Source: Deltaproteobacteria bacterium (GTDB taxonomy: Bacteria > Desulfobacterota > Deferrimicrobia > Deferrimicrobiales > Deferrimicrobiaceae). Taken from it: a DNA stretch of 25,075 nucleotides. The stretch is from contig JANXPS010000259.1 in the NCBI GenBank assembly GCA_025357175.1, positions 1 through 25,075 of the forward strand. Direction: 5' to 3'. The translations under genes were made by a program, and so were the position numbers. The notes under the pieces were generated by a model. It saw only the letters and a list, made by a program, of their open reading frames with translations. It ran no database searches and had not been told where the DNA came from. Numbering within the stretch: the first letter of the stretch is position 1; each line of letters opens with the position of its first letter. This document shows, in pieces, positions 1 through 8,800 of the stretch.

Positions 1-941
1 TCGTCGTTCATTACGACTGCCCGAAAAACATCGAAGGCTACTATCAGGAGACCGGCAGGGCGGGGCGCGACGGCCTTCCGGCGGAGGCCTGTTGCCTGTT
101 CGGCCTCCAGGACGTCGTAACGGCGCGGATGCTGGTCGAGCGGGGTGAGAACCCGCAGCAGGTTCGCATCGAGAGCCACAAGCTCGACGCGATGGTCGCG
201 TTCGCCGAGGCGGTCACCTGCCGGCGGCGGGTGTTGCTCGGCTATTTCGGCGAGGCGATGGAAAAGCCTTGCGGCAATTGCGACATCTGCCTCGACCCAC
301 CCGTGCTATACGACGGGACGATCGATGCGCAGAAAGCGCTCTCGGCGGTCTATCGCCTAGGGCAGGGCTTCGGTCTGGGGCACGTCATCGATGTTCTGCG
401 CGGGTCCCACAGCCAGCGAATCGCCGAGCGGGGGCACGATCGGCTCTCCGTCTACGGGGTTGGCGCCGCCTACTCGAAAGACGAATGGTCCGGCATCATC
501 CGCCAACTGATTCACCGCGGGTTTCTCGTGCAGGACATCGCGGCTTACTCCGTTCTGAAGCTCGAACCCTCCGCGTGGCCGGTGCTTCGCAGCGAGGCGT
601 CCGTGCAGCTTGCGAGGGCTCGTGTGCGGGAAAAGTCCGCAAAGGGCGCCAGGAGCGGGAAATCGGTCGCCCCACCGGGCGTTTCCAGCGACGACCAGTC
701 GCTCTTCGAACGGCTTCGCGCCCTCCGAAGGCGATTGGCGGATGAGCAGGGCGTCCCGGCCTTCGTCGTGTTCGGCGACAAGTCGCTCATCGACATGGCG
801 GCTCGCAAGCCCGCGACCGAGGCCGATTTCCTCAAGGTGCACGGGGTTGGAAACGCAAAACTTGAAAAATACGGCGGAGCGTTCCTAGCCGAAATCACTC
901 GAAACGCCGATATGACGCCTGACGACAACCCGGAAAAATGA
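1..941 (+). CDS. recQ: ATP-dependent DNA helicase RecQ, C-terminal part (5' end outside window)
   Basis: The reading frame is already open at the left edge (first full codon at position 3), so this is the C-terminal part of a 3'-5' DNA helicase of recombination and repair. The first residues carry helicase motif VI, seen as QETGRAGRDG. Next comes the RecQ zinc-binding module, a lone Cys (TCRRR) followed by CGNCDIC, which gives the usual four ligands. A winged-helix (RQC) region follows (roughly 330-580), then a basic Ala/Ser/Lys-rich linker. The last 80 or so residues form an HRDC domain (SLFERLRALRRRLADEQGVP and then VHGVGNAKLEKYG), thought to help bind structured DNA. The domain order and C-terminal length are those of E. 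coli-type RecQ. The stop codon lies two bases before a strong hairpin. Motifs I-V are outside the window. The family call is secure. Confidence 0.95.
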   Translation, partial: VVHYDCPKNIEGYYQETGRAGRDGLPAEACCLFGLQDVVTARMLVERGENPQQVRIESHKLDAMVAFAEAVTCRRRVLLGYFGEAMEKPCGNCDICLDPPVLYDGTIDAQKALSAVYRLGQGFGLGHVIDVLRGSHSQRIAERGHDRLSVYGVGAAYSKDEWSGIIRQLIHRGFLVQDIAAYSVLKLEPSAWPVLRSEASVQLARARVREKSAKGARSGKSVAPPGVSSDDQSLFERLRALRRRLADEQGVPAFVVFGDKSLIDMAARKPATEADFLKVHGVGNAKLEKYGGAFLAEITRNADMTPDDNPEK

Positions 942-942
942 A

Positions 943-981
943 CGGGGCATCGCGGGATTACGGCTTTCCCGGGATGCCCCG
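943..981 (-). terminator. Rho-independent terminator of the minus-strand FKBP gene
   Basis: Two 14-base arms (943-956 and 968-981) pair with one mismatch around an 11-base loop. Read on the minus strand, the stem is followed by TTCATTTTT, a T-rich tract. On the plus strand no T run follows. The best reading is therefore a terminator for the minus-strand gene whose T tract lies inside the last codons of recQ. It may also stop recQ transcripts. Confidence 0.7.
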
Positions 982-993
982 CTCAGTCGATCG

Positions 994-1066
994 TTACTTG
1001 GCCGTGACAGCTTCCTTGACGTTCTTCCCCAAAATACGAGGAAGAAACGGCTTCGCGGGTTCCCGA
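994..1066 (-). other. Possible frameshifted C-terminal tail of the FKBP gene
   Basis: Immediately beyond the FKBP stop, the frame shifted by one base reads REPAKPFLPRILGKNVKEAV followed by TAK and a TAA stop at 994-996. The codons (GAA, CCC, GCG, AAG, AAC, GTC, GCC) resemble those of the surrounding genes. This second stop is only 12 bases from the terminator stem, whereas the annotated stop is about 85 bases away. A one-base indel near 1070-1075 would join the two frames. This is inference from frame and spacing. It could be a sequencing error, a real truncation or chance. Confidence 0.4.
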
Positions 1067-1519
1067 TTAACGGACGATCGACAGCAGTTCGACCTCGAAG
1101 GTGAGCACCGCGTTGGGCGGGATGTCCGGGGGGGCGCCGGCGGCTCCGTATGCGGTTTCCGAGGGGCAGACGAGCTTGGCTTTTCCGCCGACTTTCATCT
1201 TCGCGAGTCCTTCGGTCCAGCAGGGGATAACGCCGCCCAGCGGGAACTCGGCCGGGGTTCCGCGCTGAACCGACGAGTCGAACACCTTTCCGTTCAGCAG
1301 CTTGCCCGTGTAGTGCACCTTCACCGTGTTCGCTGCGGTGGGGGCGGCGCCCGTGCCCACCTTGATCGGAATGACGACCGCGCCGGAACGGGTCGTAACG
1401 GCGCCTTTGGTCTTGGCGGCCTGGGCGACGGGATCGGCGCCGACCGCCTTCTTGTCGGCCGCGTGGGCCGACACGGAAACGGCGAGGCACAGGGAGAGGG
1501 CGAGGTACGGCATTTTCAT
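1067..1519 (-). CDS. Secreted FKBP-type peptidyl-prolyl cis-trans isomerase
   Basis: This is a 150-residue protein that catalyses cis-trans isomerisation of Xaa-Pro bonds, probably in the periplasm. I chose the ATG at 1519 because AAAGGAG lies just upstream and a signal peptide follows directly: basic MKM, a hydrophobic core, and an AHA|A cleavage site near residue 20. The longer frame from 1582 has no such support. Residues 48-150 are one FKBP domain with its pocket residues in register: Y70 (VHYTGKL), F80-D81 (VFDSS), V97-I98, W101, Y124 (ETAYG) and F141. There is no FkpA-like N-terminal dimerisation domain, only a short Ala/Lys linker. The gene stands alone and diverges from the rod-like gene at 1601. 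The codons just after its stop look coding in a shifted frame, so the C-terminus may be truncated by a frameshift. Confidence 0.93.
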   Translation of the reverse strand: MKMPYLALSLCLAVSVSAHAADKKAVGADPVAQAAKTKGAVTTRSGAVVIPIKVGTGAAPTAANTVKVHYTGKLLNGKVFDSSVQRGTPAEFPLGGVIPCWTEGLAKMKVGGKAKLVCPSETAYGAAGAPPDIPPNAVLTFEVELLSIVR

Positions 1520-1600
1520 GGTGCGACTCCTTTTCGGAATGATATTTTTCGACCGTCTTGCCGATAAACATATAAGCCACATTTGCGGGGAGACGCAACC

Positions 1601-1897
1601 ATGGACAACGCGGGATCGATCGCAGCTTCGGCACTCAATGCATTTTCGGTTCGCCAGGCCGTCACGGCCGACAACATCGCCAACGTCAACACGCCCGATT
1701 TCAAGGCCTCGTCGGTTCGCGCCGATGACATCAAGGGAGGCGGCGTCGTCGCCTCGGCGGTCAAAGGGAGCGATCCGGTCGATATCTCGAAGGAGGCGGC
1801 CGATCTCCTGGTCAACAGCAGCCTGTTCAAGGCCAACACCGCCACGATCAGGACCGTGGACGAGATGACCAGGACGGTCCTAGACATTAAGGCCTGA
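1601..1897 (+). CDS. Small orphan FlgC/FlgG-like flagellar rod protein
   Basis: This is a 98-residue protein with the two ends of flagellar axial (rod/hook) proteins joined by a short middle. Residues 1-37 match the N-terminal rod helix and its hallmark DNIANVNTPDFKAS. Residues 68-98 match the C-terminal helix, LVNSSLFKANTATIRTVDEM and then TRTVLDIKA, as in FlgC. Normal FlgC is about 130-140 residues, and there the middle is longer. I chose the ATG at 1601, preceded by GGGGAG, over an in-frame TTG at 1583. No other flagellar gene is nearby and the flanking genes are unrelated. Rod proteins polymerise through the coiled coil of their two terminal helices, so this could be a minimal rod or adaptor subunit. 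Whether it joins a flagellum is unknown. The family call is good, the specific function is not. Confidence 0.8.
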   Translation: MDNAGSIAASALNAFSVRQAVTADNIANVNTPDFKASSVRADDIKGGGVVASAVKGSDPVDISKEAADLLVNSSLFKANTATIRTVDEMTRTVLDIKA

Positions 1898-1925
1898 AAG
1901 GCCGGAGGCCGGACTTTACGGCCTG

Positions 1926-2411
1926 CTACAATTCCTTCAGGTTGCTGAATTCGCCCCAGGCCAGGAAATATTGCGGCGCGAGGGCGAACTGGTACAGGTT
2001 TTCGAGAATCTTGTGATGGTCGCGCTCCTCTTCCGCTATCCTCAGAAGCAGCTTGGCGTTGCCCGGATTGTTCTCCTTTTGCGCCTCCTCCGTGTAGAAC
2101 TTTTCCATTTCCGCTTCTATTTCCATCCCGAGCCGATACCCGTCGGAGGAATGGAACAGAAACTCGCCCTTGTGCCGGTTCGCGATGAGCTTTTCGAATA
2201 GATCCTTGTGCAGGTCGAGATCACGGGATTCCGTGAAATTGGCCGTCAACCCGGTCTTGAGCGCCTTGAAGGTTTCGAAGTGCTTCTCTTCGTCCGCCGC
2301 AAGATTGCTGAAGATCGTCTTCAGCGCCGTGACCTCACTCTCGGAAGCCAGTTTTTCGTAGTAAGCCTTGCCGTCCAACTCCATCTTCATGGCGAATTCG
2401 AATATGTTCAT
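1926..2411 (-). CDS. Ferritin-like (rubrerythrin-type) diiron protein without rubredoxin domain
   Basis: This is a 161-residue, almost entirely helical protein of the ferritin-like superfamily. Members bind two irons in a four-helix bundle and usually reduce peroxide or handle iron in anaerobes. Likely ligands are E11 in helix 1, E41-x-x-H44 (DEEKH) in helix 2, a glutamate among E97-E103 in helix 3 (MEIEAEMEKFY), and E129-x-x-H132 (EERDHH) in helix 4. Classical rubrerythrin ends in a Cys4 rubredoxin domain. This protein contains no cysteine at all, so it must obtain electrons from a partner. Translation starts after a strong AAGGAGGG site. The gene converges on the rod-like gene and diverges from recC. 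Which residues bind metal is inferred from spacing, not demonstrated. Confidence 0.85.
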   Translation of the reverse strand: MNIFEFAMKMELDGKAYYEKLASESEVTALKTIFSNLAADEEKHFETFKALKTGLTANFTESRDLDLHKDLFEKLIANRHKGEFLFHSSDGYRLGMEIEAEMEKFYTEEAQKENNPGNAKLLLRIAEEERDHHKILENLYQFALAPQYFLAWGEFSNLKEL

Positions 2412-2522
2412 GGCGACCCTCCTTTTTCCCGCTCGCTGATTAGATGTGACCGGTCCCGTTTGGTTACGTGTAAATCAGGCCGCAGGCGATAAAATGTGTT
2501 CGGAAACCCGGAGGCGGAAACG

Positions 2523-5500
2523 ATGAACGGAATCAGGGTCTACGCGAGCAACCGGATGGAAAAGCTCCTCGATGCGCTGGCAGGGCTGCTCGACGAGCCG
2601 CTTGCCGGGGTCCTCGACCAGGAAGTCATCGTGGTCCAAAGCAGCGGAATGCAGCGGTGGCTGTCGTGGAAGATGGCGGAAAGGCGAGACGTGTTCGCCA
2701 ATGCCCGTTTCCCTTTTCCCAACGCGCTGGTCGGGGAATTGTTCGATGCGGTTGCCGGAAGACCTCAGGGTGCGGCGATCTTTTCGAAAGAATCGATGAC
2801 ATGGCGGATCATGCGGCTTCTCCCCGGCCTGTTTGAAACGCCGCCGTTTCGTCCGCTTCGGGGCTACCTGGGGGGCGGCGCGTTCGACCTCAAGGGGTTC
2901 CAGCTTGCCTCGCGCATCGCCGACGCCTTCGACCAGTACACGCTTTACCGGCCCGACATGATTCTCGGGTGGGACCGGGGGCATTCGCCCGACGACTGGC
3001 AGGCGATCCTGTGGCGCGAACTGAGTCGCGGGCATGAGCGGGCGCACCGGGCCGCCGTCAGGAAAGCCTTCATCGCGAGCGTCGCCGGGGAGTCTCCGAA
3101 AGGGAAGCTTCCGTCGCGGATTTCCATTTTCGGAATTCCCGCCATGCCGAAATTCCACTTCGACGTGTTCGAGGCGATCGCCCCGCACTGCGAAATCCAC
3201 CTGTTTTTCATGAATCCCAGCGCCGAGTTCTGGGGGGACATCGTCTCCCCGAAGGAACTTGTCAAAAAAAAGATCCGATGCCGGTTGAACAGGCGGCCCG
3301 CCGAGGGGCAGCATCTGGCGGTCGGTAACCCGCTCCTGGGATCGATGGGGAAACTGGGACGCGATTTCTTCAACCTGTTGTGCGAATCGGAAGGCGCGAT
3401 CGATGGGGAGGTCGATTTCATCGATCCGGCGCTTGAATCCCCGACGGTTCTTGCGTCGATCCAGTCGGACATCCTGCTCCTGAAGGACCGATCCGATTCG
3501 CAGGCCTCGGACAAGATGCCGTTTCCTTCCGCCGACGGCTCGGTTCGAATCCACGCGGCTCACGGGCCGATGCGGGAGATGGAAGTCCTTCACGACCAGC
3601 TGCTCGATCTTTTCGGGAGCATAGACGGACTCGAACCCCACGACATCGTCGTGATGGCTCCCGATATCGACGCGTACGCCCCCTTCGTATCGGCGGTTTT
3701 CGGCAGCGTCCCCCCGAAAGATCCGCGCCACATCCCGTGGTCGTTGTCCGATCGGAGCGCCGGCTCCGAAAACGAGGTGGCGAGGGCGTTCCTCAAGGTG
3801 CTGTCGCTCAGCGGAAGCCGCTTCGGAGCGAGCGAAGTGTCCGAGATGGTCGAACTTCCCGCGATCGGGCGGAAATTCGGGTTCGAATCCGGACAGGTGG
3901 AACGCATCCAGCGGTGGATCGCGGATACCCGCATCCGGTGGGGAGTCGACGCGGAAGACCGCGCAAGGCACGGGGTTCCCCCGTTTCCGGAGAACAGCTG
4001 GTCGGCGGGTTTCGACCGCCTTCTGCTCGGATACGCCGTCAAGGGAGACCGAGAATCGCTGTTCCGCGGGGTACTCCCCCACGAAGGGGTCGAGGGGGCC
4101 GATGCGCTCCTCCTGGGCAGGTTCATCGGCTTCGTGAGGCTTTTGACCGGCCGGGCGCGGAGTCTCGAAACGTCGCGCACGCTCCGCGAGTGGTCGGAGT
4201 GCCTGCAGGCGCTCCTTGCCGATTTCGTCGGAGAGGACGAAGAATCCGGCGACGAATTCCGCGCGGTCAGGCAGAAGCTGATTCGGCTCGGACAGGGCGC
4301 GATGGAGTCGTCTTTCGACGCGGCCGTTCCGTTCGAAGTCGCGCTGCACTGGGTCCAGGGGGAATTCGGAAGCGACCGGGGAGGACGGGGCTTCCTCTCC
4401 CGGGGCGTCACGTTCTGCGAAATGCTTCCGATGCGAAGCATCCCGTTCCGGGTCGTCGCGCTGGTCGGCATGGACAACGGCGCCTTTCCCCGTCAAGACC
4501 GGCCTCCGGGTTTCGACAAGATCGCGGCCGATCCCAGGCCGGGCGATCGTTCGCTACGGGAGGAGGACCGCTACCTGTTCCTTGAGGCGCTACTATCGGC
4601 GCGTGACTGTTTCTATGTGAGCCATGTCGGGCGAAGCATCGTCGACAACAGCGATATCCCGCCCTCCGTGCTGGTGAGCGAACTGATCGACGCCGTCGAG
4701 CAAAGGTACGCCCCGCCGGACGGATTCAAACGGGTAGAGGATCGGCTTGTCGAGAAGCACCCGCTCCAGCCATTCAGCCCTTCCTACTTCGTCGTTGCGG
4801 AAGAGGGGAACGAATGGCCTCTATTTAGTTTTTCCGCCGAAAACCTGGAGGCGCTCGAGGCCCGCGAGGCGCTGCGGCGGAGAGAGCAGGCGGCGGGCTC
4901 GACGGCGACGCCTGAACCCGGACCGCCTTTTCTCGACCCTCCGCTTCCTCCCCCCCCCGATTCATGGCGTCACGTAACGATCGGAGCCCTCAATCGGTTC
5001 TTCCGGGGGCCGGCGGAATATTTCCTCCGGGAGCGGATCTGCATTTACTACGAGCGGGAGGGCTCATCGCCTCCCGACCACGAACCGTTCGATCTCGACG
5101 GCCTTGAAAAATACCTGGTGAAGGAAGAGATGACGGATCGACTCCTGGAAGGGGGCTCGCTCGACGGCCTCCGGGACCGCTTTCGCGCGGAAGGCGTCCT
5201 GCCGCCCGGGGGGCCGGGGAGGATCGCCTGGGATGATTCGGCGTCCGAGGCGACGGCGTTCGCCGAAAAGGTCGCGCCCATGCACGCCGAACCGATGGAG
5301 CGTCCGGTAGATGTCGACCTGCCGATCGGCGATTTCCGCCTGACCGGCCGGATCGACGAAATCCACGATGGCGGCCTGGTCCGCTACCGGTGCGCGAAGC
5401 TGAAGGCGGGTGACCGGGTCGCCGCCTGGATCGAGCACCTGGCGCTGCAGGCGCAGCGGAACGTTCCGTCCCGGACCCGCGTGGTCGGGACCGACGCGGC

Positions 5501-5819
5501 GGTCGTCTACAAGCCTGCCGATAATCCGCGGGCGATCCTCGAGGCGCTGCTTTCCCTTTACTGGCGGGGCGCCTCCGAACCGCTGCCGTTTTTCCCCCGC
5601 ATGTCCCAGGAATATTCCGAGGCCGTCCGTTCCGGTAAATTCACATCCGGGGCCGCGTTCGACCTCGTGATGCGCAAATGGCAGGAAGAGGAAGGGAAGG
5701 ATTCCTTCAACGCCCTGGCGTTCGGCTATTCGGGAGAAAGAATCGTCCAGTCCGACTTTGCGGGTGTGGCCGAAACGCTGTTCCTCGACCTGTTTGACGG
5801 AACGGAGTCGCCGGCATGA
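2523..5819 (+). CDS. recC: Exodeoxyribonuclease V gamma subunit RecC
   Basis: This is a 1098-residue subunit of the RecBCD helicase-nuclease, which loads RecA at double-strand breaks. RecC grips the unwound strands and, in E. coli, recognises Chi. The N-terminus has the family signature VVQSSGMQRWLSWKMAE (residues 38-54), followed by the degenerate SF1-helicase-like part. The region around residues 635-690 (CEMLPMRSIPFRVVALVGMD and then NGAFPRQ) is also typical. Near the C-terminus is the inactive nuclease-like fold. Length agrees with E. coli RecC (about 1120). I chose the ATG at 2523 because CCGGAGG lies upstream; a GTG 27 bases earlier is in frame but lacks one. The stop overlaps the recB start by four bases (ATGA), so translation is coupled. 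Upstream is only a 111-base divergent gap with no convincing promoter. Confidence 0.96.
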   Translation: MNGIRVYASNRMEKLLDALAGLLDEPLAGVLDQEVIVVQSSGMQRWLSWKMAERRDVFANARFPFPNALVGELFDAVAGRPQGAAIFSKESMTWRIMRLLPGLFETPPFRPLRGYLGGGAFDLKGFQLASRIADAFDQYTLYRPDMILGWDRGHSPDDWQAILWRELSRGHERAHRAAVRKAFIASVAGESPKGKLPSRISIFGIPAMPKFHFDVFEAIAPHCEIHLFFMNPSAEFWGDIVSPKELVKKKIRCRLNRRPAEGQHLAVGNPLLGSMGKLGRDFFNLLCESEGAIDGEVDFIDPALESPTVLASIQSDILLLKDRSDSQASDKMPFPSADGSVRIHAAHGPMREMEVLHDQLLDLFGSIDGLEPHDIVVMAPDIDAYAPFVSAVFGSVPPKDPRHIPWSLSDRSAGSENEVARAFLKVLSLSGSRFGASEVSEMVELPAIGRKFGFESGQVERIQRWIADTRIRWGVDAEDRARHGVPPFPENSWSAGFDRLLLGYAVKGDRESLFRGVLPHEGVEGADALLLGRFIGFVRLLTGRARSLETSRTLREWSECLQALLADFVGEDEESGDEFRAVRQKLIRLGQGAMESSFDAAVPFEVALHWVQGEFGSDRGGRGFLSRGVTFCEMLPMRSIPFRVVALVGMDNGAFPRQDRPPGFDKIAADPRPGDRSLREEDRYLFLEALLSARDCFYVSHVGRSIVDNSDIPPSVLVSELIDAVEQRYAPPDGFKRVEDRLVEKHPLQPFSPSYFVVAEEGNEWPLFSFSAENLEALEAREALRRREQAAGSTATPEPGPPFLDPPLPPPPDSWRHVTIGALNRFFRGPAEYFLRERICIYYEREGSSPPDHEPFDLDGLEKYLVKEEMTDRLLEGGSLDGLRDRFRAEGVLPPGGPGRIAWDDSASEATAFAEKVAPMHAEPMERPVDVDLPIGDFRLTGRIDEIHDGGLVRYRCAKLKAGDRVAAWIEHLALQAQRNVPSRTRVVGTDAAVVYKPADNPRAILEALLSLYWRGASEPLPFFPRMSQEYSEAVRSGKFTSGAAFDLVMRKWQEEEGKDSFNALAFGYSGERIVQSDFAGVAETLFLDLFDGTESPA

Positions 5820-8800
5820 CGATCGAGCGCTTCGACTGTTTCGGGACCGGCGTGCTGGAAGGCCGAAAGTTGATCGAATCCAGCGCGGGCACGGGCAAGA
5901 CGTACACCATCGCTTCGCTTTACGTCCGGCTGCTGGTCGAGAAGGAGCTGCAGGTCGGGCAGATCCTCGTCGTGACCTTCACCAAGGCGGCCACCGAAGA
6001 GCTCAAGGGCCGTATCCGGAAAAACATCCGGGAGACGCTGTCGGTCCTCGAGGGGGCTCCGGCCGAAGACGAGTTCATCGGTGCGCTGCACGCGAGGCTC
6101 GCCGAAGCCGATCGGGTGAATGACGCGGCCGAATTGCTGGCGAACGCGCTGCGGATGTTCGACGAGGCGGCCATATTCACGATCCACGGGTTCTGCGGCC
6201 GGGTCCTGAAAGACAACGCCTTCGAAAGCGCCTCCCTTTTCGACACCGAGCTGGTGACCGATGGTTCGGACCTGATCGAGGAGATCGCGGCCGATTTCTA
6301 CCGGACGAGGATTCACGGGCAGTTGACGCCGTTCCCGATGAAGTACGTCGGGGATCCGGTTCGATATTTCGTCGGCACCGGCCTGTCGCCCGGCGAACTC
6401 GCGAGGTTCATCCGCGAAAACGCATCGAAGCCGTTCCTGTCCATCCTCCCGGATCGGGACGATACCGAAAAGGATTGCCGGCGCATCCCCGCGGTCGAGG
6501 CCGGATTCGAGGCTGCCTGGCGGGAGGCAACCGCGGCCTGGCTCAACGGGAAGGCCGAGATCATGGCGCTCCTGGGCGACGGGCGCCTGAACGGGAACAG
6601 TTACTCGACGAAGATCCGGGCGCGGATGGAAGCGGAAATGGACGGAATCGCCGAGTCCGAACCCCGACTGGCCGCATTCGCCGATCTCGACCGTTTCCGT
6701 CCGGGAACGCTCGCCCTCCGGACCAACAAGAAGAGCAGCCCTCCCGAACACCCTTTTTTCGATCTTTTCGAGCGATGGTTCCAGGCTTCGGCCGACCTTT
6801 CGAACATCTATATCGCACCGGTGATCGCGCTCCGTCACGAGTTGCTGGCGTATGCGAACGCCGAGCTCGACAGCCGGAAAAAACGCAGGAACATCCGCTT
6901 CTACGACGACCTCCTGCAGGATCTGCAAATCGCGCTCGAGGGGAGCGGAAGGAACGCACTGATCGAACGCGTGCGGTCCCGGTATTTCGTGGGGCTGATC
7001 GACGAATTCCAGGATACCGACCTGCTCCAGTATGAAATCTTCAATGCCTTCTTCCCCGAGGGATCCACGCTGTTCCTGATCGGCGACCCGAAACAGGCGA
7101 TCTACAGCTTCCGGGGCGCCGACGTTTTCGCGTACCTGAATGCGGCGGGCAACGTCGAAGGGCGATATTCGCTGGGGGAAAACTTCCGTTCGACGCCCGG
7201 GATGGTCCGGGCGGTCAACGCCCTTTTCCGTCTCGTTCCGTCCCCGTTCGTGTTCGACCGGATCGACTACCCGGAGGTCAGCGCGTCCGGGAAAGGGAAG
7301 GCGAAGGAGTCGACGTCCGAAGGCGTTCCCGACGCAGCCCCTCTTAACTTCCGGTTCGTGGCGCGGACGCCCGAAAACAGCCGCAAGGGGGAAATCTCGA
7401 AAGGGTGGGCGGCTCGCGCGATCCCGGAAGAAACGGCGTCCGAAATCGTATCGCTTCTGGAAGACGGCCGAGGGGGCAGGGAACGGCTCGACGGGAAGCC
7501 GGTCGCGCCGGGCGATGTCGCGGTCCTGGTCAGGACCAACAGGCAGGCGCGGGAAATCCACTCGGCGCTGCGCAGGCGGGGGGTCCCGGCCGTCATCTAC
7601 GGAAGCGAAAGCGTTTTCTGCACGAGGGAGGCCGACGACCTGCAGAGGCTGCTCGGGGCCATCGTCGATCCGGGCCACGACGGAAAGGTCAGGGCGGCGC
7701 TTGCTTCCGCTTGCTTCGGGGTGGGCGGAAACGAACTGATCCGGCTGCAGGAGGACGAATCCGGCTGGACGGGATGGGTCCTGAGATTCATGGGTTGGCG
7801 GGCGCAGTGGACCTCGGAAGGATTCGTCGCGATGGCGCGATCGATGATGCGGCAGGCCGATATCCGCAAGCGCATTCTGTCGATGCACGACGGAGAGCGC
7901 CGGCTGACGAACCTGCTTCACCTTTTCGAACTGATGCACGACACCGAACATGGAGAACGGCTCGGTGTCGAGGGGCTGGCCAACTGGCTGTCTCGCCGCC
8001 GCGCCGATGCCGGGGACGACGAGGAAGAACGTCGCGCCTCCGCCGAGGCGCACCAGCTTCGTCTCGAAACGGACGAGACGGCCGTAAAGGTCGTGACGGT
8101 CCACAAGAGCAAGGGACTCGAATATCCGATCGTCTACTGTCCTTACCTCTGGGACGTTTACTCGCCCCGGGGGGCCGACGGGGAAAAGGCGGAAACGAGG
8201 AGCGGCGACCTCAAGAAAGGGGTGCTGTGCCACGGCGCGGGCGACGATGCCCGGATGGTGCGCGACTTCGGTTCCGCGGAATTCGCCGGCCATGCCGAAA
8301 AAGAGGCGCTTGAACAGCTTTCCGAAAACGCCCGGATGCTCTACGTCGCCCTGACCCGTTCCAAGTACCGCGCCATCGTCGTTTGGGGGGCCTTCAAGGG
8401 CGCCGGCCGCAGCGCCCTGGGGAAACTGCTGCACCCCGGCGGATTGCCGGACAAAGACGACGGGATGACCGCCACGCTCGATCGGCTGAAAAACGATTCC
8501 GGGACGATTGGCTGGAAACGGATGGCGACATCCCCGTTTCTCCGGTACGTTGCCGACGCCGCATCCGGACGGTCGTTCGCCTGCCGCCGATTTCAAGGCC
8601 GGATCGATCGCGAATGGGGCGTATCCAGTTTTTCGGCGCTCGTCTCAGGCGCCGGAGGGAAGGCCGACAGGCCGGATCGGGACGAGCTGTCCCACGTTCC
8701 CTCCGAACCCGCCGATGCTTCCGTCGAAGCGGCTGTTTCCGCAAAACGGACGCCTTTCGACTTTCCGAGGGGTGCGAAGTCGGGGCTCTTCTTCCACGCA

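Noticed and set aside
885..1634. A 249-codon minus-strand frame overlapping the FKBP gene
   Set aside because: It is out of frame with the FKBP domain, Arg/Gly-rich and lacks a ribosome-binding site. Only the short in-frame tail at 994-1066 seems meaningful, and that is reported as a possible frameshift.
5726..8596. A 956-codon open frame on the minus strand opposite recB, and a similar 673-codon frame opposite recC (2475-4496)
   Set aside because: Both are exact antisense shadows of well-supported recB and recC. High GC third positions remove stop codons on the opposite strand. The translations are rich in Arg, Pro and Gly and show no recognisable domain.
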